NCBI RefSeq assembly: GCF_001612945.1
Contig: NZ_BDBK01000014.1
Span: 186,001 to 250,000 of the forward strand
Direction of reading: 5' to 3'
Origin: Nocardia inohanensis NBRC 100128
GTDB lineage: Bacteria > Actinomycetota > Actinomycetes > Mycobacteriales > Mycobacteriaceae
Length of the DNA stretch: 64,000 nt
In this document: positions 17,684-25,008 of the stretch, piece by piece
Position numbering within the stretch: position 1 is the stretch's first letter
Layout of the letters: every line of letters begins with the position of its first letter
The notes under the pieces: generated by a model
Told to the model about the DNA's origin: nothing
Databases searched by the model: none
What the model saw: only the letters and a program-made list of their open reading frames with translations
Translations under genes and position numbers: made by a program

Positions 17684-18439
17684 CTAGAGGCGGGTTTCGG
17701 CGAAGGCGCGCATGGCGTCGCGGACGTAGATCGCGCCGCCTGCGCCGTGCTTGTCGTAGTTGGCGGCGAAACGTGGGTCGGCTACGTACATTTCGCCGAG
17801 GCCGGTGAAGGCTTCGGCGGTGGGGCGCTTGCCCTGCCAGCCGACCGTCACCCAGTCGTAGTGGCGCTGCACGATATCCAGCACTTCGGCGCTGTCGACC
17901 GGGAGGCCGGCGGCGTGCGCGCGGCCGTAGTCGGCGGCGATGTCGAGGTGGGCTTGGCCGTGGGCCTGCTTGTCGGCCTCGGTCATGGAGCGCCACCAGC
18001 GGTCGCCCCGCTCGTAGGCGGCCCTGCCCCACTTCTCGATTACTTCGTCCTGGTATTGCGTGTGGTCGAATCCGTCGAACACTTCCTTGGCCATGAGTGG
18101 CTCACCTGCTTCCGTTTTGCGCAATGTGGTTCGCACCGAGGCGATCTGCCGCGCGATCCGGTCCTGTTCCTGTCGCAACAGGTCCAGATGCGTGTGCAGG
18201 GCTGCGGCGGTATCCGTTTGGCCCGCGAGGATTTCGGCGATGGCCGGGAGGCCCAGACCGAGTTCGCGGAGCAGCAGGATGCGCTGCAAGCGGACGAGCG
18301 AGTCCTGGTCGTAGTAGCGGTAGCCGTTGTGCCCGATCCGGGTGGGCGGCAGCATGCCGAGCGCACCGTAGTGCCGCAGGGTGCGGCTGGTGGTGCCGGC
18401 GGCTTTGGCCAGTTCCTGGATGGACCATTCGGTCGCCAC
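17684..18439 (-). CDS. MerR-family regulator with TipAS-like ligand domain
   Basis: 251 residues. An N-terminal MerR winged helix (SIQELAKAAGTTSRTLRHYG, then GYRYYDQDSLVRLQRI) is followed by a coiled linker to about 110 and a C-terminal TipAS-type domain with YQDEVIEKWG, WWRSMT and GLGEMYVADPRFAANYD. TipAL proteins bind thiopeptides or other toxic ligands and turn on their own gene. The GTG at 18439 follows AAAGGA at good spacing; an in-frame ATG at 18487 would lie inside the promoter. Its own promoter (18479-18509) has the MerR architecture, so autoregulation is likely. No efflux gene is adjacent. Confidence 0.88.
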   Translation of the reverse strand: MATEWSIQELAKAAGTTSRTLRHYGALGMLPPTRIGHNGYRYYDQDSLVRLQRILLLRELGLGLPAIAEILAGQTDTAAALHTHLDLLRQEQDRIARQIASVRTTLRKTEAGEPLMAKEVFDGFDHTQYQDEVIEKWGRAAYERGDRWWRSMTEADKQAHGQAHLDIAADYGRAHAAGLPVDSAEVLDIVQRHYDWVTVGWQGKRPTAEAFTGLGEMYVADPRFAANYDKHGAGGAIYVRDAMRAFAETRL

Positions 18440-18478
18440 TGTTCGTTCCTTTCTTCGCTCGTTCGCCTCGATGGATTC

Positions 18479-18509
18479 AGGATGCAAGTTGACGCAGCGT
18501 CAAGGTCAA
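18479..18509 (-). promoter_or_regulatory. MerR-type promoter with 19-bp spacer and palindromic operator
   Basis: On the minus strand a -35 box TTGACC (18509-18504) and a -10 box CATCCT (18484-18479) are 19 bases apart. That is the overlong spacer typical of MerR-activated promoters. The spacer holds a perfect palindrome TTGACGC-N-GCGTCAA at 18489-18503. It drives the TipAL-like gene. Confidence 0.65.
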
Positions 18510-18680
18510 GCCCATTCAGTATGCGCCCGGCGAATCGGCCGACACATCGGTCACCGACCGGTCCGCTCTTGATTCTGGCTGGTAGCCGTGACAAGATCGC
18601 CCGGCACGTTGGGCTACACCGTTTTTCGTTTCGCCCACGCCAATTCATCTTCTGTTCAACCTTTGGGGAAAAGGCAACAC

Positions 18681-19418
18681 ATGTTCACAGCGGGCCGTGC
18701 CCGAATTCTGCATCGGGCGGTCGCGCTGGTAGCGGCCCTCTCCGCGCCGATGCTGGTCTCCTCCGCCGGCGCGCAGGCGGCCGGTCCGGCTGCCCTGGGC
18801 GGTGGCTCCGGCGTCTACGTCGAGGACCTCACCACCAAGGACCAGGTCTCCGAGTGCACGCTGACCGCGGTCGGCTACGACCGGGAGAACCGACTGGTCG
18901 CTATTACGGCCGGGCACTGCGGTGACGTGGGCGCGCGCCTGCTCGCCGAGAAGTCCACCAAATCCGGGGTGATCGGGGTGATCTCGGAGAAGAGCGACGA
19001 CAACGACTGGGCCGTCATCGAACTCAATGCCGATCGCGTCGCTCCGGTGCGCAAGGTCGCGCAGTCGGTGATCAACGGCATCGGCTCCAACCCGAAGGTC
19101 GGCGACACCGTCTGCAAGAACGGCCGCACCACCGGTTACACCTGCGGTCTGGTGTGGGAATCGCAGCCGGAGTACTTCCGCTCCCAGGTCTGCGCCAACC
19201 ACGGTGACTCGGGCGGCCCGGTGCTGATCGGCGACCGCCTGGTCGGCATGGTCGTGGCGGCCACCAACTTCACCGCCGGCCCGATCAATATCGAGCTGCC
19301 GCTGTGCAAGGGCGCGGGTGACATCATCCACGAGCCGGAGCTGGCCACCAGCATCACCATGGTGCTCGCGGATATCGACGCGCACGGCAAGGTCGGCGCG
19401 GGCTTCCGGGTCTTCTGA
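18681..19418 (+). CDS. Secreted trypsin-like serine protease (S1 family)
   Basis: 245 residues from the ATG at 18681, after an AAAAGG ribosome binding site. A Sec signal peptide ends near GAQAAG. The catalytic triad is readable: His79 in AITAGHCG, Asp in the DDNDWAVIEL strand near 109, and Ser178 in NHGDSGGPV. Cysteines at about 59 and 80, 145 and 155, and 171 and 217 fit disulphides. The domain is short, like actinobacterial chymotrypsin-fold proteases without a pro-region. Substrate unknown. The gene is monocistronic and ends in a strong hairpin. Confidence 0.88.
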   Translation: MFTAGRARILHRAVALVAALSAPMLVSSAGAQAAGPAALGGGSGVYVEDLTTKDQVSECTLTAVGYDRENRLVAITAGHCGDVGARLLAEKSTKSGVIGVISEKSDDNDWAVIELNADRVAPVRKVAQSVINGIGSNPKVGDTVCKNGRTTGYTCGLVWESQPEYFRSQVCANHGDSGGPVLIGDRLVGMVVAATNFTAGPINIELPLCKGAGDIIHEPELATSITMVLADIDAHGKVGAGFRVF

Positions 19419-19438
19419 GCTCGCTGCACACAGACGAA

Positions 19439-19471
19439 AAGGGCGCGGCCGGGATTCCCGGTCGCGCCCTT
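19439..19471 (+). terminator. Hairpin terminator after the serine protease
   Basis: 15-base arms (19439-19453 and 19457-19471) pair with one mismatch around a 3-base loop, 20 bases past the stop. It sits between converging genes and may serve both strands. Confidence 0.7.
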
Positions 19472-19504
19472 CGCATCTCGCCCCATCATTCCGGCAGCCC
19501 ACCC

Positions 19505-19538
19505 CCGTCATTCCGGCATGCTCTCAGCCGGAATCCAC
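19505..19538. repeat. Single copy of the dispersed palindromic repeat
   Basis: Matches the unit at 8748-8783 at about 30 of 34 positions. The differences include paired changes in the stem (TCCGGC/GCCGGA instead of CCCGGC/GCCGGG), so the hairpin is kept. A truncated piece (CATCATTCCGGC) lies just before it, around 19486. It abuts the 3' end of the reductase gene at 19539. Confidence 0.65.
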
Positions 19539-20177
19539 TCAGTACCCCACGGTGAATCGAGTGCGATGGTGTTTGGGCCGTTCCGCCTCGTCGACCAGCG
19601 CCACCGCCAGGTCCTCCATCGAAATGGCCGAATTGCCTTCGTCATCCGCGATGAGTTCGTCCGCGCCGAGCCGGTAGGAGCCGGTGCGCTCCCCGGGCTC
19701 GAGCATGGCGGCCGGGCTCACGTAGGCCCAATCCACGCCGGGCCCGGAGTCCTGGAAGACCGCCAGCTGCCGATTGCAGGCATCCGCGATCGGCACCCAA
19801 TCGGCCGGGAAGCCGGGCTGCTCGATGACGGTCTTGCCGGTGCCCGGCACCGTGAGGCTGCCCGCCCCGCCCACCACCAGCAGCCGGATCTCGCTGTCCG
19901 CCAACCCTTCCAGCAATCCCACCGCGGCTCGAACCAGCTCGTTCTCCTGCCCGGCGACCGGCCGCGTGGCGCTGATGACCACATCGCTGCCCGCGCTGAT
20001 CGCCGCCACCTGCTGCGGGTCGGACACATCCCCCGTCCGCACCTCCGCCGCTTCCGGCAGTCCGGCCAGCCCGGCGCTGTTGCGTGCCACCGCCACCACC
20101 TCGTGTCCCCGGGCGACCGCTTCCCGTACGGTGCGGCTGCCGACTCCACCCGATGCTCCGAAGATCGTGATACGCAT
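19539..20177 (-). CDS. NAD(P)-binding NmrA/SDR-a-type reductase
   Basis: 212 residues from the ATG at 20177. The N terminus MRITIFGASGGVGSRTV is the Rossmann glycine motif GxxGxxG of atypical SDRs. It is followed by VVAVARN, DVSD and SATRP, with LLVVGGAGSL in the middle. Such proteins include flavin reductases, biliverdin-reductase-like enzymes and redox sensors; no catalytic YxxxK is seen where classical SDRs have it. A GGAG ribosome binding site precedes the start. It follows the EamA transporter gene on the same strand at a 46-base gap and may be co-transcribed with it. Confidence 0.8.
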   Translation of the reverse strand: MRITIFGASGGVGSRTVREAVARGHEVVAVARNSAGLAGLPEAAEVRTGDVSDPQQVAAISAGSDVVISATRPVAGQENELVRAAVGLLEGLADSEIRLLVVGGAGSLTVPGTGKTVIEQPGFPADWVPIADACNRQLAVFQDSGPGVDWAYVSPAAMLEPGERTGSYRLGADELIADDEGNSAISMEDLAVALVDEAERPKHHRTRFTVGY

Positions 20178-20223
20178 GGCTTTTCGTTCTCCTTCATAGT
20201 TGCTTAGGTGATGGTCACGCCGA

Positions 20224-21162
20224 TCAGGCAGCGGTCTTGACGTTCGAACCGTGCTGTGCGGCACCATCATTCGTCACCGTGACGGCGATGGCCTTGGGTG
20301 CGGTGGCCAGCTGGCCGAGCAGCGTGCCACCCAGTGCGATGGCCATGCCCAGCAGTTGCAGCGGGGCCAGCGCCTGTCCCAGTGCGGCCCAGCCGATCAC
20401 GGCGGCCGAGACCGGGCTCAGCAGGCCGAGGAACGACACCGAGGTGGCATTGACCTTGGCCAGTCCGCGGAACCAGATGGCGTACGCGGCGGCGGTACCG
20501 ATCAGACCCAGGAACAGGTAGCCACCGACATTGGTGAGCGTCAGCGCGGGCGGCATGCCCTCGACGAGCAGCGCCAGCGGCAGCAGCATGATGCCGCCCG
20601 CGGTCAGCTGCCAGCCCGTCAGAGCCAGTGGCCCAACGCCTTCCGGCCGTCCCCAGCGCTTGGTCATCACGGTGCCCGCGGCCATCGAGGTGGCGCCCAG
20701 CAGACCCGCGATCACGCCCACGGTGTCGAGGGCCGCACTGGCTCGCAGCACCACCAGCGCGACGCCCGCCATGCCGATGACGGCCGCGGCGATCTTGCGT
20801 GCGTTGATCTTCTCGTTCAGCGCGACCGTGGCCAGCCCCAGCGCGATGAGCGGCGCGGCGGCCCCCAGCACCGCGGCGACGCCGCCCGGCAGCCGGTAGG
20901 CCGCGAGGAACAGCAGCGGGAAGAAGGCCCCGATATTCAGCACGCCGAGCGCGCCGGCCTTCCAGATCCACTCCCGCTGCGGCAGCTTCCGGGTCACGGC
21001 CAGCAGCAACAGACCGGCGGGCAGGGCCCGCATGAGAGCGGTGAACAACGGCCGGTCCGCGGGCAGGAACTCGGTCGTGATGGCGTAGGTGGATCCCCAA
21101 ACCAGCGGTGCGAGGCCGGTCAGAGCCAGAGTTCCGGCGTATCCGGTGCGGCTGATGTTCAT
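20224..21162 (-). CDS. EamA-family (DMT) transporter
   Basis: 312 residues with ten hydrophobic helices arranged as two EamA repeats (about 10-140 and 155-290), the usual design of drug/metabolite exporters. The start at 21162 has a good AGGAG ribosome binding site; a longer in-frame read to 21309 runs through the promoter and the MarR gene and is rejected. The promoter is textbook (TTGACA, 17 bases, TTTTAT) and is overlapped by MarR-type operators, so expression is probably repressed by the divergent MarR gene. Substrate unknown. Confidence 0.9.
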   Translation of the reverse strand: MNISRTGYAGTLALTGLAPLVWGSTYAITTEFLPADRPLFTALMRALPAGLLLLAVTRKLPQREWIWKAGALGVLNIGAFFPLLFLAAYRLPGGVAAVLGAAAPLIALGLATVALNEKINARKIAAAVIGMAGVALVVLRASAALDTVGVIAGLLGATSMAAGTVMTKRWGRPEGVGPLALTGWQLTAGGIMLLPLALLVEGMPPALTLTNVGGYLFLGLIGTAAAYAIWFRGLAKVNATSVSFLGLLSPVSAAVIGWAALGQALAPLQLLGMAIALGGTLLGQLATAPKAIAVTVTNDGAAQHGSNVKTAA

Positions 21163-21184
21163 CGTTAGCTCCTCATTGATAATC

Positions 21185-21246
21185 TCAACGTTGAAATAAA
21201 AGCATCCGGTTAGTTCGATGTCAAGTATCTTGATGTTGAGATACTT
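21185..21246. promoter_or_regulatory. Divergent MarR/EamA promoter with two operators
   Basis: On the minus strand TTGACA (21224-21219) and TTTTAT (21201-21196) are 17 bases apart. Site 1, ATCTCAACGTTGAAAT, overlaps the -10 side at 21183-21198. Site 2, AAGTATCT-N8-AGATACTT, lies at 21223-21246 next to the -35 box and just before the MarR start. The two share the half-site ATCTCAAC. This fits a MarR repressor controlling both directions. Confidence 0.7.
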
Positions 21247-21265
21247 ACCGTAAAGAGGAGTCCTG

Positions 21266-21766
21266 ATGTCCGATGCCGTCGACGAGATCCGCGCCGCCTG
21301 GGCCCGCATCCGCCCCGAAGTGGACTGTTCCTACGTGGAGGTGACCGGTCGTCTGACCCGCATCGCCCGCATCCTGGATCGCGAGTTCGCCGAGTTCTTC
21401 AAGGGGCACGGCATGGAGTTCTGGGAGTTCGACCTGCTGTCGACGCTGCGGCGCAACGGTGGCGAAACCGGGCTCACCGCAGGCGCTTTGAACAAGGCGC
21501 TGATGGTGACCTCGGGCGCCATCACCAATCGTATCGACCGCATGACCGCCAAGGGCCTGGTCGAGCGCGTGCCCGATCCGTCCGATCGCCGCGCCATCCG
21601 CGTGCAGCTCACCGATGCGGGCCGCGAACTGGTCGACAAGCTGCTGCCGCTGCACGCCGCCAATTCCGAACGGCTACTTGCCGATTTCGCCGGATCCGAT
21701 CGCGAGACCCTGGTCCCCCTGCTGCGCACGCTCGCCGAATCCCTCGGCGACCGGTCGCTGGGCTGA
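21266..21766 (+). CDS. MarR-family transcriptional regulator
   Basis: 166 residues. The winged-helix core runs from about 45 to 130: GHGMEFWEFDLLSTLRRNG, then KALMVTSGAITNRIDRMTAKGLVERVPDPSDRRAIRVQLTDAGR, which is a complete MarR recognition helix and wing. The ribosome binding site AGAGGAG is a few bases ahead. It is divergent from the EamA transporter, the classic MarR/efflux arrangement. Its last 93 bases overlap the 3' end of the convergent VanZ-like gene. Confidence 0.92.
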   Translation: MSDAVDEIRAAWARIRPEVDCSYVEVTGRLTRIARILDREFAEFFKGHGMEFWEFDLLSTLRRNGGETGLTAGALNKALMVTSGAITNRIDRMTAKGLVERVPDPSDRRAIRVQLTDAGRELVDKLLPLHAANSERLLADFAGSDRETLVPLLRTLAESLGDRSLG

Positions 21767-22285
21767 GTACCGCAGCGACAGCCACGCGCCGATACCGGCG
21801 CCCGACGCGTTCATCAGCACATCGTCGATGGAGGACCAGCGGCCGAGATCCAGCACGTATTGGGCGGTTTCGAGCCCGGCGGAGAGCAGCGCGCCGACCG
21901 CCAGCATGCGCGGCACCGTCGCGAACCACGGAAACCGCCGGGGCAGAAAGAAACCCAGTGGAATGAACAGGATGGTGTTGGCCACCACCTGCACCACGGT
22001 GTTGCTGGATGCCTCGAGCAGGGTTTCGAACAGATCGAGCAGCGGGATCAGGATGACTTTGCGTTCACCGTGAGCCGGGGTGAGGATCATCCAGATCCAG
22101 GGCAGGGTGCCGACCAGGATGGCCGCCTCGGCCACCGTCCATCGCACGGCCTGTTCGCGCGCTCGCCCGCGCCGAATCCGCCACCGCGCCAACCAGAATC
22201 CGCCCGCCGCGACCACCGGCACCGCCAGCGCCCACACCACCAGCACGCTCCCCCACGCGTCCCACACCTGCCGCACCCCATCCAC
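21674..22285 (-). CDS. VanZ-like family membrane protein
   Basis: 203 residues with about five hydrophobic segments. The VanZ-domain pattern is visible: VVQVVANTILFIPLGFFLP, LAVGALLSAGLETAQYVLDLGRWSSIDDVLMNASGAGIGAWL. Some family members give low-level teicoplanin resistance; most have no known role. The last 31 residues lie antisense to the end of the MarR gene, so the true C terminus may be real or an accident of overlap. Confidence 0.8.
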   Translation of the reverse strand: MDGVRQVWDAWGSVLVVWALAVPVVAAGGFWLARWRIRRGRAREQAVRWTVAEAAILVGTLPWIWMILTPAHGERKVILIPLLDLFETLLEASSNTVVQVVANTILFIPLGFFLPRRFPWFATVPRMLAVGALLSAGLETAQYVLDLGRWSSIDDVLMNASGAGIGAWLSLRYSAQRPVAEGFGERAQQGDQGLAIGSGEIGK

Positions 22286-22298
22286 GGTAGCGGCGGTT

Positions 22299-22679
22299 TC
22301 AGCCCGCGGCCGCGCTCATCTCGTCGAGGTCGTCGTCGTGACGCACCTCCAGCACACCGTGTTCCGTCGCCCACCCGCAGATGGCGGCGAGCGGCTGCTC
22401 GAGCGTCTTGCCCAGCGCGGTCAGCGTGTATTCGACATGCTGCGGCGCGGACTGCTTGTACACCTGCCGCTCCACCAGCCCGTCGGCTTCCATCCCACGC
22501 AGGGTTTCGGTGAGCATCTTCTGCGTGATGTCGGGCAGTCGCCTGCGCAGCGCCGCCGGCCGATGCGGCCCGTCCATCAGCGCATAGATCAGCAGCACCC
22601 GCCATTTGGCCGCGAACCGTTCCAAAGCCTGCCGCGTCGCACAGGATTCTTCCAGGATGTCGGGAATGACGAGGCTCAT
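22299..22679 (-). CDS. HxlR-type transcriptional regulator
   Basis: 126 residues beginning MSLVIPDILEESCATRQAL. The HxlR winged helix is clear: KWRVLLIYALMDGPHR, LRRRLPDITQKMLTETLRGMEADGLVERQVY, and VEYTLTALGKTLEQPL. A single cysteine, Cys13, lies at the N terminus, where redox-sensing HxlR proteins such as YodB have one. Reads of this frame beyond 22679 are shadows of the neighbouring gene. It is divergent from the metallo-beta-lactamase-fold gene and shares a palindromic operator with it. Confidence 0.9.
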   Translation of the reverse strand: MSLVIPDILEESCATRQALERFAAKWRVLLIYALMDGPHRPAALRRRLPDITQKMLTETLRGMEADGLVERQVYKQSAPQHVEYTLTALGKTLEQPLAAICGWATEHGVLEVRHDDDLDEMSAAAG

Positions 22680-22696
22680 CGGATCTCCACTGGAAG

Positions 22697-22712
22697 GGCA
22701 CTTCGAAGTGCC
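22697..22712. promoter_or_regulatory. Perfect 16-bp palindrome between HxlR and the MBL gene
   Basis: GGCACTTCGAAGTGCC is its own reverse complement. It lies centrally in the 99-base divergent region and fits the AAGT/ACTT style of HxlR operators. It probably lets the HxlR protein control both genes. Confidence 0.6.
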
Positions 22713-22778
22713 TTCTATCGGCACCGAGCGCGGGCTCATACGGTCATCCCTACCGTAACCACGAAAGGGAATCCGGAC

Positions 22779-23618
22779 ATGAGCACCACCTTCCGCGTCC
22801 ACACCTACTCCGCCGCCGAACCCGGCATCTTCGTCAACAGCTACCTGCTCGAGACCGAGAACGGTGTCATCCTGATCGACGCCAACCTCCTGGTCTCCGA
22901 CGCGAACGCGCTGGCCGCCCGAGCCAAAGCCCTCGGCAAGCCCCTGCTGGCCGCCTTCGTCACCCACCCTCACCCCGACCACTTCAACGGCCTCCCCTAC
23001 GTGGTCCCCGAGGAAGCCCCCGTCTACTCCACCGCCGAGGTAGCCAAGGTGATCGCCGAATCCGCGGAACCCAAACGCGCCCAATGGGGCCCGACCTACG
23101 GCGCCGAATGGCCCGACCGCTACCGCGTCCCCAACCACCACCTGGCCGACGGCGAATCCATCGAAATCGACGGCCTCCGCTTCACCATCCACGAGGTAGG
23201 CCCCGCCGAAAGCCACGCCGACAGCTGGATTCTCGTCGAATCCGGCACCCAGCGCGCCGCCTTCATCGGCGACCTGGCCTTCTTCGACGGCATGCACTCC
23301 TACCTCACCGACGGCCACTCCACCACATGGCTGGAAGCCCTCGACACCCTCATCCCCACCCTCACCGGCCTAACCCTCTACCCCGGCCACGGCCCCGCAG
23401 GCACCGTCTCCCTCCTCCAAGCCCAGCGCAAATACCTCCTGATGTACCGCGAAACCGTATCCCGCCTCCTGGGCGACGCCACCTCCCTAACCGCCACCCA
23501 AAAAGACGAAGTAGCTACCCGCATGGCCGAATTCGCCCCCGAAGCAGCCCTGAACTGGCTGATCCCCCTAGGCGCCGACCCCGTAGCCGCCGAACTGACC
23601 ACAGCCCACACCCACTGA
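22779..23618 (+). CDS. Metallo-beta-lactamase-fold hydrolase
   Basis: 279 residues from the ATG at 22779, after AAAGGGA. The metal motif is THPHPDHF, with further ligands likely in PAESHADS (His), FIGDLAF (Asp) and LYPGHGPAG (His), the standard MBL set. The FVNSYLLETENGVILIDANL opening is typical of the large hydrolase branch that includes glyoxalase II-like and quorum-lactone-like enzymes. The substrate cannot be told. Control by the divergent HxlR suggests response to a reactive or electrophilic small molecule. It ends in a strong hairpin. Confidence 0.88.
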   Translation: MSTTFRVHTYSAAEPGIFVNSYLLETENGVILIDANLLVSDANALAARAKALGKPLLAAFVTHPHPDHFNGLPYVVPEEAPVYSTAEVAKVIAESAEPKRAQWGPTYGAEWPDRYRVPNHHLADGESIEIDGLRFTIHEVGPAESHADSWILVESGTQRAAFIGDLAFFDGMHSYLTDGHSTTWLEALDTLIPTLTGLTLYPGHGPAGTVSLLQAQRKYLLMYRETVSRLLGDATSLTATQKDEVATRMAEFAPEAALNWLIPLGADPVAAELTTAHTH

Positions 23619-23648
23619 CCCCCGGATAGGTGGTCCAGCAACGACGAA

Positions 23649-23678
23649 AGGGCGGCGCTCCATGTGGAGCACCGCCCT
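23649..23678 (+). terminator. Terminator after the MBL-fold gene
   Basis: Arms AGGGCGGCGCTCCA (23649-23662) and TGGAGCACCGCCCT (23665-23678) pair with one mismatch around a 2-base loop, 30 bases past the stop. Confidence 0.7.
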
Positions 23679-23760
23679 GATTCGGACTGGCTTTCGCTAT
23701 TGGACATCAATGCTGCTGAGGCCGAATATTTTTCGTTGCCGCGCCCCGGCAGGCAACCGC

Positions 23761-24024
23761 TCAGTTAAGACACATCCCGATGCAGTTGAGACAGGGCAGC
23801 AGTACACGTATATCGCAACTCAGCACTGCCGCAACGAGAATGAGCTCGGTGGCGGTGATGGTGGCGGGTTCGGCGAGCCTCGCCTCGAGTACCACTTCAG
23901 GCACACCTACCCCGTGGGCGAGTTCGGCAACTCCGATCTCGGCTTCGAGCATCGCTCGCTCGATCTTGCCGCCGACACATCTACCCATCCAGTCCACCGG
24001 ACCGCCTTCCACCCCTGAAGCCAC
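23761..24024 (-). CDS. Small HTH-like protein
   Basis: Up to 87 residues. The part GVAELAHGVGVPEVVLEARL, then ITATELILVAAVLSCDIRVLLP, follows the spacing of an XRE-type helix-turn-helix: a recognition helix, an R-L-containing turn and a final L-x-x-x-LLP. The start is uncertain: a GTG at 24024 gives 87 residues and an ATG at 23988 gives 75. A similar short protein lies at 27826-28140, at the other end of the island. The gene is divergent from the XRE regulator at 24194, with a LexA-like box between. Base composition around it is lower in GC than the core genes. Confidence 0.55.
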   Translation of the reverse strand: MASGVEGGPVDWMGRCVGGKIERAMLEAEIGVAELAHGVGVPEVVLEARLAEPATITATELILVAAVLSCDIRVLLPCLNCIGMCLN

Positions 24025-24073
24025 CGGCGCCGCACCGCCTCACCTGCGGTCATAGCGCCGTTCTAGCTATCGT

Positions 24074-24089
24074 TCGAACATATGTTCTA
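24074..24089. promoter_or_regulatory. LexA-like SOS box
   Basis: TCGAACATATGTTCTA matches the actinobacterial SOS box TCGAACRNNYGTTCGA at all but one defined position, and its core GAACATATGTTC is a perfect palindrome. It lies in the 169-base region between the divergent HTH genes at 24024 and 24194. Apart from a possible promoter, that region holds nothing else. Confidence 0.55.
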
Positions 24090-24193
24090 GTATTCAAGAT
24101 CAGTGGACCGACAGTCAACGATGCCCGCCCGCACAATCCGTACGGGGTCCCCTAATCCGAATACTGCTAGCAACCGGAACAGGTAGGTGAGAA

Positions 24194-24931
24194 GTGTTGT
24201 CCGGTAATCCATTCGGCGAATACTTGCGGCAACGGCGTAAGGACGCCGAGCTCACTCGCGAGCAACTCGCCGATCGGGCCAATGTGTCGGCGTCGTTGAT
24301 CGAGAAGATCGAACGCGGCAGTCGCCCGGCCACGCTGGGGACCCTGCGGGCGCTCTTCGACGAGCTGGATGTGCCCGCCCTGCATCGGCGGCAGATCCTC
24401 GCACGAGCGCTGCCCGACGTACTGGGACGTCGCACACCCTCCGGTCCGCCGCGCCCGACCTCGTCGGATCTGGCCGACCTCGACAGCCTCGGGCATCCAG
24501 CCGGCTTCTTCCTGGTGCCGACGTTCACCCTGGTCGCCGTCAACCGCCCATACCTGCGACTGTTTCCCGGAGTTCAGGACAGCCCCAGCCTGATCGAGTG
24601 GATGTTCCTGGACCCGAACGCCCGCACCGTGCTGCCCGAGTGGACGAGCGAAGCGCACCGCCTCGTCTACGGCCTGCGCATGCTCGAGCCGGGTGTTTCA
24701 CGCAGCGATCGCACGGCCCGGATCATCGGCAGCTGTGGGAGCGCGCCGGAGTGGCAGGGCATGTGGGCCAACGAGGTACCCACCGAAATCCTTTTCCGCC
24801 AGCACGTGCTGGTCCGCGACCCGGCCGCTGACCGTGTGCACCGGCTGAACGCCCGGCTCTACAACCCGGAGTTCCCGGACCGCCCATGGTGGTTGTACCG
24901 GCTGATCCCAGCCGCCGGGAGCACGAACTAG
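24194..24931 (+). CDS. XRE-family regulator with MmyB-like ligand domain
   Basis: 245 residues. An N-terminal helix-turn-helix (LRQRRKDAELTREQLADRA, SASLIEKIERGSRPATLGTLRAL) is followed by a PAS-like MmyB domain with GFFLVPTFTLVAVNRPYLRLFPG, the region WMFLDPNARTVLPEW, and a C-terminal RLNARLYNPEFPDRPWWLYRL. Such proteins are common single regulators in actinobacteria; the ligand is unknown. The start is a GTG with AGGTGAG ahead. Position next to the LexA-like box suggests that its expression, or that of its divergent neighbour, responds to DNA damage. Confidence 0.87.
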   Translation: MLSGNPFGEYLRQRRKDAELTREQLADRANVSASLIEKIERGSRPATLGTLRALFDELDVPALHRRQILARALPDVLGRRTPSGPPRPTSSDLADLDSLGHPAGFFLVPTFTLVAVNRPYLRLFPGVQDSPSLIEWMFLDPNARTVLPEWTSEAHRLVYGLRMLEPGVSRSDRTARIIGSCGSAPEWQGMWANEVPTEILFRQHVLVRDPAADRVHRLNARLYNPEFPDRPWWLYRLIPAAGSTN

Positions 24932-25008
24932 CCGGGATATGTCATCACCGATCGCGCAGCCCGGTGCCGTCCGTGGTGCATCCCGAGGCATTCGAACGAG
25001 ATGCCCGC

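Noticed and set aside
24095..24180. Search for a tRNA or att site at the left edge of the lysis island
   Set aside because: No cloverleaf, no TTCGA-type arm, and no direct repeat shared with the right edge near 28.1-28.5 kb.
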